Of a DNA stretch of 64,000 bases, positions 9,632-22,054 are shown in pieces. Numbering within the stretch: position 1 is the first letter of the stretch; each line of letters starts with the position of its first letter. Origin of the DNA: Leucocoprinus leucothites (Eukaryota > Basidiomycota > Agaricomycetes > Agaricales > Agaricaceae); NCBI GenBank assembly GCA_013368445.1, contig JAACJO010000022.1, positions 310,001 to 374,000 of the forward strand, read 5' to 3'. The notes under the pieces were generated by a model. It did not search any database, was not told where the DNA came from, and saw only the letters and a program-made list of their open reading frames with translations. Both the position numbers and the translations under genes were made by a program.

Positions 9632-11746
9632 AGTGTGGTGTGTGGTTGAGGTATGAATGATTGTAATGAAATGAAGTGTTTGGTTTTTTCTGTGATGACG
9701 ACTCGTTCCTCCTGCTCGATCCTCTCTTTCCCTCTCTTTTTCCCCCCTTCTTTACTTCCCCCCTTTTTTTAATTTTCCTATTCTCCTGTCTCTTTATCGG
9801 TCTTGGTTTTGGTCTCGGTTTTGGTTGTAACGTCATGAACCGGTTTTTTTCTCTCTCTTTTCTGCACGACAACATGGTCCAAAATGGACGCGAATGCAAA
9901 TGCAACGTAGTTTTCATGAACCTTATATATACCCCACTCCTCCCTCCCTCGTCTTTCTACTCTTCTCTTTACCAACCATAGCTAGCTAGCCACTTGAACC
10001 TCGCTTATTACAATCAGTTAGATTTTTTTTTTCCTTTTTTATATCTCTTTCTCTTTGTTTTTCTTTTTGAACTGTTGAACTTTCGACTCTTTGATAGACT
10101 TAAAAAGGTATTTATTTAAGTCTTTCCTTTTTTTATTTCTCTACTACTGCTAGTTACTTACAGTATATGCATACTTACTTACTTTATGTTACTTAAAAAC
10201 TTGATTTGATTTGAATTGTTTCACTTTATGTGTGGGATCGTTTCTGTTGGTTTTTTCGGGTTTCGGGTGGTTGGGTTTCTTTTTTGATTGATAGGTAGAT
10301 CTGGTTCTCTTTGTTTTTGTGGATATGGTTATTTGAAATGAGAATAGAGTGATGCTAGCTGCTAGCTGGTTGTATACCCCCTCCTCTATCCCGTCCTGTC
10401 CTCTTAACTTGCTTGAAGAGGTGCAATGAGAACGAACCGCTGAGCTATTATATTACGCGATCAAGAAATATGACTTTGGTGGTGTCCCGCCCCCTCCGCG
10501 TGCAACGACATTTTTCAACTCAGGAACTGCCGGATGCTCCTCATTCCTGATCAAGTGCGCTTCTCACTTCTTCCGCAGCTGGGTGGAATCTGGATAATTC
10601 CAACTCTGGTAGCTGGAAAAGAACAATGACAGCCTTTTCTCAAAGGAGCACGATGGAGGGAGACTTTCGTTTAATATATGACTTTAAAAGACGACGGCGG
10701 AGACTATCTTGTATGAATATCGCACAGTGGAGTTCTCCCTTGAGAACTTAAAACGGCTAACCGCGAGCTCACTTGAGGCACTCAACGTCCAATACGCAGT
10801 TTACATCCCGGAGGCACCGGCTGTCCGATCCCAAGGGTTCGTCCATGTACCACTTTCATAGACAGGCTTGCGTTACTTCTAGTCATAGTCAGAGTCTTTC
10901 CTTTCCTTTATCGTGCTGCGTCTACCCACCCGAACAACCGGTCCTCTAGTAAAATCCGAAGACATTCCCGTGTTAAACGCGAGGATCTCAGGCTTAAGTT
11001 CTAGGGAGGGAAGAAGAAACGTATTCCGAGGTTCCGATCGAGTTGATCGAGGTCCGATGTCCGATAAGTACATAGAACAACCGCGGACCGCAGCCATCGA
11101 AGAGAACGCCATTCCATAGTAGTAACGATAATTTGACGTGAACCATTACGGATAGTTGACCCCCAGTGAGTCAACTAGAAGGAGATAAACGTTTTTTCTG
11201 GGGGACTTCCACACTTGACTTGGGAGCGGATAGAACCCACGTGCAAAAGAAGCAAACCAGGGTCGACGGAATCATTCTCCGAACCCACGCAGCGTGTTTC
11301 GGGGGGACATTTTCGCGTACTTTCCCACATGACGCGGTCACGTGGTAAAATTACCGGAGCCGTGTCACCAAGTGGGGCAAGTCACAATTCCCCCATCCGC
11401 GTTCTATAGAGTACAAACATGTACTCGGATAACTAATTAAAAAGAAGTCTTGCATCGTGGCCGTTGGCGGTAATACGTCTCATTCCGCTGACGTCTCTTG
11501 TCTCTTAACCTTCTTCTACCACCCTAATAACACCCATGGTATCAACGCAACTGCTACAAACACCGACGTTTGATTGATCTGTTTCTATTCATACAACATA
11601 TTGCATAGGTCACATGGGAGTGAAGAACTCGAGATTAGGCAAAGGAATAATCTAGGAAGACCGAGGGATATGCTAAGGGCAAGATATGAGCCTGAAGAAG
11701 CCAACTGATAGTACAAGATGAACCTGAAGATAAGCATTGACCGCAT
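9632..11746. other. Gene-poor spacer
   Basis: It holds the transporter 3' flank, then a T-rich tract (about 9965-10300). No exon chain with splice sites or protein resemblance was seen on either strand. Confidence 0.5.
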
Positions 11747-11830
11747 TTATCCGGATGAATCCACCACCATGAAAACTCGTTCATACGGATTAGATTAATC
11801 CATAATATATCTTTTTTTAAATCCGGATAA
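11747..11830. repeat. Short MITE copy with TTATCCGGAT termini
   Basis: It starts TTATCCGGAT and ends with its inverse ATCCGGATAA, 84 bp. The first about 55 bp (GATGAATCCACCACCATGAA, then GGATTAGATTAATCC) match the inverted right end of the 394-bp copy at 34294-34687. It looks like an internal-deletion derivative. No target duplication is clear. Looser relatives (CATCTGGATGAATCGAGG) continue to about 12040. Confidence 0.7.
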
Positions 11831-12784
11831 GCGTTAGATGGATGAAAGTATACCTCTTAGTGGAAGGCTGGGGTGCCGGATTAATCTATGTTTTATCCCC
11901 CCTAGGGATCTTTGTATAGTTGTTGTATCTCAGCCATCTGGATGAATCGAGGCAGGCGTCAGACTAATCTTAGAACGTACATGAGTCTATTGATATATCA
12001 GATTAATCTGAGAACGACCATTAATCTCACAAGGTTAAGCGTTGAATCTAGCAGTTAGATGCAGATAATCGCATTCAGTTCAATGTATGACCCAGCACTA
12101 TCCTTCGACGACCAATCAATCGTCTCAAGCCTAGCTAACTACACTAACAACTCGACACCAAAAAAGCCTCTCCAAGCCTGTAAACCAGTGCCCCTGCCGC
12201 GCCGTTTCTGCGCCTGCGAATGGTGGAGAACAGTGATCAGCATTGACCGTTGTACTTATTGGTGAGGCAACAAAATTTATCACATGTTTAATGTGCGAGC
12301 TATCTCTATGTTTTCGTGCCCATTTGACATCTCCAGTGTCTGTTCAGCAACCATTCCCCTCGTGCTTCGAGTGTCTTGGAGTCCTATCCGATCTCTATTC
12401 GAGAGGTACCAAAAAATACTATACTTGGGCACAGTTGACACCTAGAAGGCCGACATAAGTTACAAAACTCACCAGAAGCCACCTTACGAGCTTTTCTCCT
12501 ATGTCTCCTACGCCTTCATTGTGCTTGTGCGTGGAACGTGGAGCGATAATACCTTGATTTTATAAAAGCGTTTTCGAATATCGCATCTGTTCCATTTTGG
12601 GCCAACAGATCTCCAGGCGCCAGAAAGCTCCCCTCCTTTTCCTGGAACATGCATGGTGCCAATAACCCGGTCCCGATAAATCACCAAGATCGTCCAATGA
12701 AAAGACGCTTGACTTCTTGATGTGTGCGGGTGATTGCTCGTGTAAAGTTAGTAATTACACGGAAAGAACATAGATTTGAAAGGC
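11831..12784. other. Gene-poor spacer
   Basis: It contains degenerate echoes of the TTATCCGGAT repeat family up to about 12040. No credible gene was seen. Confidence 0.45.
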
Positions 12785-13255
12785 TCACATCACACCCAAT
12801 GAATACTTTCCACCCGGGTTGGAAGCCCAGCTCTCAATGTACGTCCAGCAGCGTTGAGCACCTTCTTTGATATCGCTGACTGCTTTGGGAGTCAAATGTC
12901 TTCGTTTGATGTATCGAGAGCTGCGGCGCATGAGTAGCTGGACGAATACCTGAGTCATCCTTAGTCTACTTCATGTATTTAAATTCATTACTCACCTTTC
13001 TCAGTTGCGGGCGTCCAGCGGCTACTGGAAATTTACCGCCGCCTTTACCGCTATCTTTACTCTTGGCTGGGTCACCTGAGGCATTCACATGCATGGACTG
13101 CGCACGTTAGGGAGGAAAATGGAGCGAACCCCAGTAACACTCACCTGTGCCTTGTACCATGGTGGAACCGATGGCTGGGAGCATATTACACTGGGGACAA
13201 GCTTAGTCTTGAGCTGGAATTCGGTAGTAGCCCTGCTGAGGAGTCGATACAGCAT
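12785..13255 (-). CDS. Possible small three-exon gene, unrecognised
   Basis: Exons 13255-13145, 13097-12996 and 12949-12785 (111, 102 and 165 nt) join in phase 0 to 125 aa. Both introns have GTGAGT donors. The second exon encodes a Gly/Lys-rich linker (SKDSGKGGGKFPVAAGRPQLRK), and the third ends IESWASNPGGKYSLGVM. An alternative reading of exon 1 in another frame gives CPQCNMLPAIGSTMVQGT, a possible zinc-ribbon start, which would use a later acceptor (...GCCTCAG) for exon 2. I do not recognise the protein. Support is open frame plus good splice sites only. Confidence 0.4.
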
Positions 13256-14695
13256 GTTGTGTAGGTGTTGAATGAGGAAAGTCGTAGAGGAAGACGTAGC
13301 CTTCAAAAAGGACAACGGTGGTATGTGACGCACCTGTCACTCAACACAATGAGACCAAGCTTGCGCGCGCGACGTCGAATAGACCGGACCTTTGCTAAAC
13401 GCGACATGCATCGCGGTAGGGATCGGAGACAATCACTTGCGACTCCCAGTGAGAGAAAGTTTGAGTGTACATAGATGGATTGTAGACTAAGAAAGCTTGT
13501 TGTTTTTCATCACGTTCATCGGTGGCATATTGTCACCTCTGAGGGCGAGAATGAATGCGTCAATGATTGCGTTCACGTTTAAGCCCAAACCCACCATGGT
13601 AGCGCTCAATTGTGGGCCTCGAACGCTTGGTCTGCTTCTATTTTGGGTGGATGCCTGAGCAGTATTACGACGCTTAATCAACTCTGCGAATGTCTTAACG
13701 ACTTATCTAGGCTGGACTGGCGACCAATCAGAGGAGAGAAGGGAAAATTGTGAATGAGCACCCGCACGCGACAAGCGTCTAACAATACTACTTACTGAAA
13801 GCGGTATTCTTTTTCTCCGAAATTGACATATCTGATGTCATCGAGCCGGTGTCCCCACCTAGCCGTAGAATTATTTCTGATGATAGCATCTGGCTCCTGT
13901 TGCAATCCGTCACTAAAAACCAACATATTTCTGGGCCTTTGAACCTTACTGCTTATCCTGACTCCGACGCTTGCTTGAAAAACTCCTGTCTTGCCTCTCG
14001 CAACTTGCAGGCGACATGCATTGTGCCAAAAGGAACTACGGATGATTGTATAGGCATACAGTAGCGTGCTTAAGGCCACTAGGGTCTGCAGTGATAAGCG
14101 ATTGCCGCTGCTGCAAGTAATCCATCGATACTGGTGAGTTTTCGTGATCTCATCTAGGAAAGAGGGTAACTGACGTCATTAAACCGACAACTGGACTTTT
14201 TTATGGTCAACATAATGATTTCGAATCACATCTTCCTCACTGTTCGCTTGACTGGCTTGTTTTCACCCTGATTGAGCCACAGTTTCCAGATGGACCAACT
14301 CTTGTCAAATCTGTGAAATGATTTTCAGTACGCAAATTAGTGAATTATGATATACTTAACTAGCATTGGTACACTGGCCGGGAGTGCAGTGAGGAAGTAA
14401 GGGAATGTGAATTTGCAATTGAAACTATAACCATGACAATGAAAACGGCGGTAATCCTAGTGGAAGAGGGTTGCCTGCGGCTGTAGAAGACTTTTTGAGC
14501 GCTTTCATCACTAGGGAACTCTGGCTTACGTATGTTGAAAGTCCGGGAGTGGGTTCTCTGTTTTTGACGGCGTATATTTCACAGTAATGAATGAATATCA
14601 TGTTGTAGTTGGACCCTGTTTGACGCTTTTTTTAGTGGACCCTACGCCCTTTGATTAGTACTTATGCATTTTTAATGTGTCGTGCAGGTGCATAA
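13256..14695. other. Spacer with no recognised gene
   Basis: Short open frames on both strands (for example 13792-14079) lack splice context or resemblance to known proteins. Confidence 0.4.
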
Positions 14696-14755
14696 CCTTC
14701 ACACGTCACTCGGGTTGTAGTGCAGCCTTCACATGTCATTTGGGTCATAGCACAC
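14696..14755. repeat. Two-unit 30-bp tandem repeat
   Basis: The units at 14696-14725 and 14726-14755 both begin CCTTCACA.GTCA.T.GGGT. They lie just beyond the KDZ transposase 3' end and could be subterminal repeats of that element. Confidence 0.6.
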
Positions 14756-14978
14756 CTGTTATGTAGATCGAGCACGAATTCAGTGAGCAAAAGAGGTACC
14801 AGGAATACGGTGATACCGCGGGAAGAAAGGGATAAGTAAGGGGTTAGTACCGACTGATGAACAATGAAAATTAATAGATATTCCAACAACTGATCGGAGA
14901 GTGTCAGCAGACCACTAGATGAAAACAATCATATCACGAGTCCTGCTGGTGCAAACCAAGGCTTTCCTATTTATTTAT

Positions 14979-17900
14979 TTATTTGTTACCCAGGCATAAA
15001 GTTGCTGTAAAGTAAACTCTACTTACAGTTTCCGTTTCTTTGTTCTGGAAGGGTAGCCATTCTAAGGCGTCCTTCCACTGTTCATTGACTTTTCTGGACA
15101 TCACAGAATATATGGCGGCATGTCGGTGGGCATATGCAGAGAAACCAGGCTTGTTTGGGGTTCTTCGTGCCAAATTCGTCCAAGTGGATGACATTGTTTT
15201 GAATGACATGCACGATCTTCGGAATTCCTCATTAAGCAGCTCGAGCTCCTCCCGGAGCCTATCAACAAGTGCCCTTTCACGAAACCAGCGTGCCCGTTCA
15301 ACTGTGTTGCATTATACAAATGTAGACCAAAATTATACAAAACTGACCTTCAAGCACCCATGCATTTGTTGATGTACCCTCCGGCTTCCCAATTGACCAA
15401 AACCAAGGGTTATGTTTGGAGGAGTCTTTAATCTTGTGAAGTTCGAAAGGGTTTTTCACCCAGAGGTCTTGAGAGGTCAGGGGGAGCAGGTTTTCAGTTG
15501 CGTCGAGGTCCTTAAGGATCTGATAAATTTTCTGGTACCGACTGAGGAGGTGCTCTTTCTGCTCTTGAGCCGCCTTATAGCCCGAGGTGGTGTAGCTACG
15601 GAGTTCCTTCCCAATAGGGCCGACTTTCTTCGTGATCCGGATATACTCAGAACGATAAATCCACTCGCGTAAGGAACGGAGGATATCATACGCACGGCCA
15701 TGACGGAGTTTGATCTCGGCCTTGGTGACTTCTGCAAGACCAAACTCTTCTCGTTTTTGCTCCGTGAATGACGAAGGTAAGCACAGCTCGGTTTGCTCCA
15801 GACGGTCTTCATCAATATGTGGAAGAGGACGTAGGCAAGGGAATAGCTCGGATTGGAGTAGCCGCCATTCACGTAGAGCATCAAATGTTGATGAGAGCAA
15901 CTCTTCATCATCATTGCCAGCTCTGATATCCAGCCTATAAGATTACAAAAACTTAGCAAGAGCAATTAATGGCCACGTCACAGACGTACAAAAGATCCTC
16001 CAACTCTAATCCTCGTAAAATGAATTTGGTGACTCCAAAATCTCTGTCCGCCTCTTTTCCAACAAGCTCAGCGTAAACCTTAAGCTCAGATGTTCCTGGT
16101 AGTCTATAGTCATTATCTTGGAATGAATGAATGAGCTTACGAAGAAAAACAACGAACCTTGATCCTTTAGCTCAAACAAGGCCGGGTTAGCCTTAGCAGC
16201 CGCAGTATGGGCCTTCCACTCGGCAAGAATATCTTTGGGAACTGCGGCCGTGAAACTCTCAAAGGCGGCTTGATGGTCTTGCAATTCTTTGCACCATCGT
16301 TTTGCCTGGGCAGACAAGGACAAGCCTAGACTTTGTGAATGATCACCTTGTGGTTAAAGACGGTTTAAACTCACCAATCTTGACAGCTTTGCACCAATTC
16401 CAATATCCATTGAAGTCATCAAGGGTATCGTGACGGTGGCCTTCGTTGAGCTCTTTAGTTGAGCTGGCTGCGTGGTTTTGTTCGGACCAAGTGCTTTCAA
16501 TCCCTTCACCGCATGTCATACCAGAGTAGGGCTTATAGAAAAAAGAGTGCTCGATCTGACATTCCCAGTTGTGACCATGTATGTGCATCTTCGGTACTGC
16601 ACCTCTCATCTCCGTGACGGTCTTTTCGAGATGTTTGAAATTAACACTGAAACGTCTTGGAAGATTGATATGGTACTGGCACCAGATGTCATAACTGAGC
16701 ATGATCCACCGATGTTGCAATGCTTCCATCCCCAGAGCATGGGCAAGCGCGTAGTCAGTCCTCGCGTATCTGGGGAATGGATTACTTTAGTATCAGAGAA
16801 CAATTGACGCCTGAAATACTTACGCCTCCCCTTTGTCAAGGTCAACCATTCCTTGGGCTAGCCAAATCAGGTGGCGGGCGCATTGACACCCCACAACGCC
16901 GGTAACAACTGCGTCCTTGAACTTCACACGATCTTGCTGGTCAACGGCCTTCAGTTTGACGCAGGTTGTTTTCTAGTTATCCGTTAACAACGTTACTAGC
17001 TATTCTGAGAAAATCGCTGTGTACCTCGTTTTCCTTCTCCACTTTCGTCATGTGCTGCTTGAACGCGTTACTTTCAACAAAATAAGCATGGCCGGCATTA
17101 AGGGCGCTATCGTGAGGGTCATTGTTCTTTCGTTTGCGTTGTAGGCGGTAGTTCCCATCCAGAGAAAGAAAGAGTGTGTATAGGTGACTGTCTGACCATT
17201 AGTGACGTGCCGTTTGGGCACCAGGGGACGCACATACATTTCTGTTTCGGGGGCTAATTTGACTACATTCTCATCAACATTGAACCCAATTTCAGGGCAC
17301 GCTGGGCAGTAAACTGCGAGAGAATTATTCCGCCGATGTGTTAAAACCTGGTCAATATCGTGCTCCTGACCGGCCCATCGTCTGAGAGACAGGTGCCGCC
17401 AGAACCGCATAACAACCATCATTGGCCCGTAGCGATCCTAAAATTAAAAAAATATGTTAGATTGAATATTATCAGGACCGGGTGCGACGTACCTCGACGA
17501 GATAAGGAAAAGCGGCATTCGTGTGCATTCTTAAAGCATGATAATAATCATATGCCGACGTTTTAGAGCTGAGGGAATGACGATGGAAGTCTTCAAGGAC
17601 TTTGAATGTGAAAGCGGTCCTTGGACTGTCAGCTGTAGGAGGGAATAGTCGATTGCGCACGAGTTGAAGGAGGCGATCATATGAAGGATCGGAAGGCGAA
17701 CAGAGGCAGAATGCAACCCGCCTCTCGTGTACACCGTTCGTGTGAATCACAACTATATCTAGTGCTGCCCCTCCCCCAGCTGGGCATGGCCGGCCACGAT
17801 GACCCAAGTGAATGGTGAAACCGAGGTCATGAAGTGAATATTTTTCGAAATGAGATCCCGTCCAGTTCTGAATGCGATGAAAGGGATGTTCTTTATGTTG

Positions 17901-18387
17901 GCGTTGAATACACGAGGAGCAAACTGGCGTCGAGTAAAAGCATTCGAGGCAGCGAAAATGGGCCGAGCTGCCACCACAACTTGGACATTGGCTATTAACG
18001 CCAGAGTCGTATTCAATTCCCAGTATCTCGTCTTGGATCATCTTTAGAACACCAGGTGTAAATGCCTCCATCTTAGTCGACATGGTCTAATAAGTGTGTT
18101 AGATCGAAGAAGTGACTCGCTAACAACAAACGTACTTGCTTCTTGGCTGATCTCTGGCCTTCCTGCGATCTCTTCACTTCCTCGCTTTCTTCCTCATTCT
18201 CTTCGACCTCCTCGCCCTCTTCGATCTCCTCAATCATCACTGATTTTGTCCCTCCAGCTTCCTCGTCCGGGTTCGGATTCATATGTCCTTGAAGAACCGT
18301 CACGTCTGATTCATATTTGACCTTCTTGCTAGGCCGTCGTTTATCAATATTCATAATCCCAGACGGGACTTTCTTGCGATTGCCCAT
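14979..18387 (-). CDS. KDZ transposase with CxC2-type cysteine cluster
   Basis: Exons 18387-18136, 18086-17493, 17437-17238, 17187-17025, 16972-16824, 16769-16375, 16325-16158, 16116-15990, 15934-15348 and 15301-14979 give 985 aa with no stop. Order: an acidic, Lys-rich N-terminus with a KKVK stretch; a cysteine cluster (CPSCGG...CLECFYSTPVCSSC, the CxC2-type domain of KDZ transposases); a second Cys pair (CPACPEIGF); then the RNase-H-fold catalytic core with LFLSLDGNYRL (first Asp), SYDIWCQYHINLP (second Asp) and CGEGIESTWSEQNH (Glu). A long coiled-coil C-terminus follows (LVDRLREELELLNEEF). Family knowledge: Kyakuja-Dileera-Zisupton elements are cut-and-paste DNA transposons expanded in Agaricomycetes. 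The frame is fully intact, so the copy may be active. The last exon could instead be spliced at GTAAGT near 15019 to a tiny final exon. Element ends were not found. Confidence 0.93.
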
Positions 18388-18584
18388 TGTTTACTCAGTC
18401 TGTGAAGAGGTTGAAAGGAGCAAAAAAACTCTGATAGTCTGTCATAATTATGCACTCACTTTGTCAATTATCCGACATTGATCCGTCCAAAGGTGGGATT
18501 CAGGCACAGGCATTTTGAAAAAAAAGAAAGAAATGACATGTAGTGTAGCGTCAAAAAACATATTTAAAAAATACAGAGAATTAG

Positions 18585-21500
18585 TCAATCAGAAGCAGGA
18601 GCAAGTAGATGAGTAGAGGCACTATGAAGCCATTTTCCTTTGTTGCCTCCTCTATGCGTTGTCAGGTGACATCTATCATCCCGGTACTCCAATATTTGAT
18701 ATCGGTTCCCAAAGTACTTTCCATCCTCAAGACAGTGTACTAGCTGTCCTTTTCTCGACGGTGGTACTGATACTACGAATTGGTAGGGAACTGAGAGCGC
18801 TTTTCCAACATGGGGAAAGTGTATGCTGACACTAACACCATCGACGCCCTTGTAGACTCCTTGTTGTCCATCATAGGAACCGTTCTCGAACGACGATTTG
18901 CTGTCAACTGCAATGCGCAATCGACCAAATTTTTCTCGATACGGCAGCTGCATAAGCCAGAAATCTTGCGCTTCACAAAAATCAGCTTAGAATATCTCTA
19001 GAAATGATTCACCTACGAATCTGAAGGGGCTCTCGTGCTTGTGGCTGTAGGGGGGGCAGAGATGCTTGAGATGGTTGGACCGCTTGAGGCAATTGAAGAG
19101 TGGCATTCCAAGGATTGGAATCACGGTCGTGTTCGCTAGGCTCAACTTTGCGGCAATGAGTACAACGGTTAACAATATATAGCTATACTCACAACCTGAT
19201 ATTGTACACCATGTAGGAGAATCATCAGGATAACTGTCTGATAAAGATTCTGCTTCAAGTCGCATCTCAACGGAAAATGAGGCGACTTACTGTTTCTCAG
19301 GGTGTCTAGGCCTGGACATGACGCCGTAGGATCCCACAAAGGAGAATCACCAGATCGGTTGTCAACATCAGCTGGACTGGGCTCAGGCGTTTTACTTCTT
19401 GATTCTCCAGTATCACGGACACGTAGGAGGGCGAAGATATTTTGGATAGGCTTAGCAATAACTCCCAAAGAATCTTTGTCATCAAACTTGTACCACTCGT
19501 TCTTTTGACTGGCAGATAAATCAGATAACGTTCAGTAATGTACAGGGATTGACTCACACTTCATATGCTAAATCTTGCCTCTTGACTTGCTGTAGGCCTC
19601 TCCCCTGCATATACGAAGATTGCATTTCGACACTCGCGATTCCCGTCATACTCATATATTTAACGATTCCAGCCAATCCCTTCAATGGTCCCCTAACGAC
19701 AACGACGGGGTGTCGTTCCAGGTGGCTGTAATCAGGTTTCCCGACCAAGTCGGCGAGTTTTAAAATTAGACCAGGTGGAGGAGGCGGTGGCTTGCCGAGT
19801 TGAAGGATATTGGGTATAAATTCCAGGTGGTGTATGTCGGCCGTGATATAATCAAGCTTCGAGTGGCTATCAGAACAATTTTTTCAAAGGAAATTGATAA
19901 ACACATACACTAACTTGTGGGTCACACACAGTGACAGACCCCTCGTTATCATCAATATCCATAATACACCCTTGATAGCCGCAATTATTGCCAGCCTTGA
20001 CTCTAACTAGATCCCCGACTTTAAAATGACGACGAAGCAGATGTGAATGCACTTGGATTTTGGCCGGGATGTCTAGTAGCTGTACGTAGGTATGTGTTTC
20101 TCCAAAACCCTCAACAATGCCGATGGAGCCTGCATAAGTCGTCGCAAGGACTTTCACCATGTCCCCCTCTTTGAGCTCTCTGGCTGATGCGGAGCGTAAC
20201 GCACGAAGCCGAATATCATGAGGGATGGATAAACAGGATAGAAATGGACGGAGTTCAGCAACAGTAGGGAAGATGGCAACATGGTGGTACAGGCTTGGAC
20301 CAATAGTACGTAGAAGAAAGCCGGAGGAGTCGAAAAGGTGTCCAGAATAGAAATATCTGGACAAAGGGACGAGAGTGGGTTTCCTTGCAAGGCTGGGGTA
20401 TTTGCGCGCGTCCGGAACCTTAACAGCCTGCTTGCCCGATTCTTTCACTGCCTCTCGTGGATCAAATAATTGAGCCGGTGGAATAGAGGCAAGGTGTGCC
20501 CTTCTGGTACGTTTAGGTGGTGGTACGTCCTTCTCTTTTTCCGGGGTGTAATAAATTCGAGGAACCAATACGACGTCTAACTCCATACCATGTTGACGGC
20601 TGGCACGAAGGACATAGGCAAGTTCATTCCGGTAAGGGCGGTACTTTAGACGAATCCAGGTACCCGGCTTCGGCGTGAACAGCGATGGAGGGTGATTGAG
20701 GTAAGACATCCCATCGAGGAAAGTAATGCCGCGAGTCTCCCACCACCGAACACCATAAATCCCCCTACAAAGCAAGGCAACGTCGGACCATTGATATGCT
20801 TCGACAAATATGCGGCCCATAATTCCAGGCGCAGAAAAAGCACTTCGAGGAGGCTCATTACGGCAGTGCATTCCTGCTTCAATCCGCCGAAGTAGCTGAT
20901 AGACAGTTTTGTCCTCGATACCGACCTATAAGATAGGTCAGAACAGTGAATAAAGTCATCGAAATCGAACCCACATTTACCGGAACCTCCCAAGTCTCCC
21001 AGTCACCTTCCTTGGGGGGAAGAGGGTCCTGGATATATCCACACTTTGACTCTTGTGACAGGGCTGTTTCCGCATCTCCAGAGCAAACATCAGTAGCCCT
21101 GCGCGCTTTTCGCTCCTCGGCTCTGCGGACATACTTTTCGTATAAGGAATCCGGGAGACCGAAAGAGTCGAACTCATCCTCAAGGCCGCGACGCGGATAT
21201 TGAGAGGCGTCCTCAACAAGGTCTTGATCATGTACAATGAATGCTAAAGTCGAATATTAGCGCGACTAAATCACAGCTGAGAAATATCTGCATACCATCA
21301 TTATCTTCCATGTCATCCTCCTCTTCTTCGTCATCGCGGTCATCCACTTCGGCTTCAATGTCCAAGAAGCCATGTGCCCGTTTTCGTGACTGATGAACTA
21401 CTGGCTTTGGACGTCGTCTGGAAGGGCCCTAAAACAGGTGAATGAGTTCAACCTGCCTGTAGGAGATTATAGCAACGCACTGATGCAGAAGACGTTGGTT

Positions 21501-22054
21501 GGTCACCATCCGGGTCCAGAATTGAGTCGTCGTAACCATTATCATCGAAAGACACTCTCTAAGAGAAGGCGAATCAGTAGTAGAAGTATCTTATAGGTAG
21601 GGTACTTACCTCCGGTTGAGAGGAGGATGGTGGGGGCTAGTAGTGTTCAAGTCAGCCATATGTTTTATAGATACAGAATGACCGAGACATACGTTTAAGT
21701 TGAGGATGGGCTCTTCGTCGTCGGGGTCATGAAACCAAGTTATTTGCCAAGGCTCTTTGAGGGTGCCATCTAGATTAACAGCCTCCCCCTATTAGATTCA
21801 AGTTAGTGTTGGATACATCCTTTCTGGAACGACACTTACCTCAAGGTGGTGAGAGGTAGCAGTACCCTAGCAGCTCAATCAGCGATCCGGTAAACGTGTC
21901 ATTGGAGAAACGCGCATTACTCTGGTCTCTTCACTAAGAGAGGAGTTTGTTCTCGTACTTCCCGTTCTTGATGAGTCGTTACTCGTCTATTAATCGACGC
22001 GTCAGTCCTTGACTTGACATATCGCGTCCTCTCAAGACATACCGAGTTTGACAT
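18585..22054 (-). CDS. Spt5-like NGN/KOW transcription elongation factor paralogue
   Basis: Fourteen exons: 22054-22043, 21986-21921, 21866-21840, 21788-21693, 21636-21610, 21558-21481, 21428-21296, 21243-20981, 20925-19915, 19856-19558, 19508-19291, 19252-19196, 19145-19017 and 18985-18585. They total 2817 nt (938 aa) with all phases consistent. Order: Ser-rich start, acidic segment (EAEVDDRDDEEEEDDMED, about residues 125-150), NGN domain (about 232-330, with SAFSAPGIMGRIFVEA), KOW motifs near 490 (KEGDMVKVLATTYAGSIGIV), 537 (KVGDLVRVKAGNNCGYQG) and 615 (HPVVVVRGPLKGLAGIV). No C-terminal heptad-like repeats of canonical Spt5 are seen. Spt5 clamps RNA polymerase II with Spt4. This copy is probably a divergent paralogue rather than the essential gene. 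It lies 198 bp upstream of the KDZ transposase ATG on the same strand. Confidence 0.88.
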
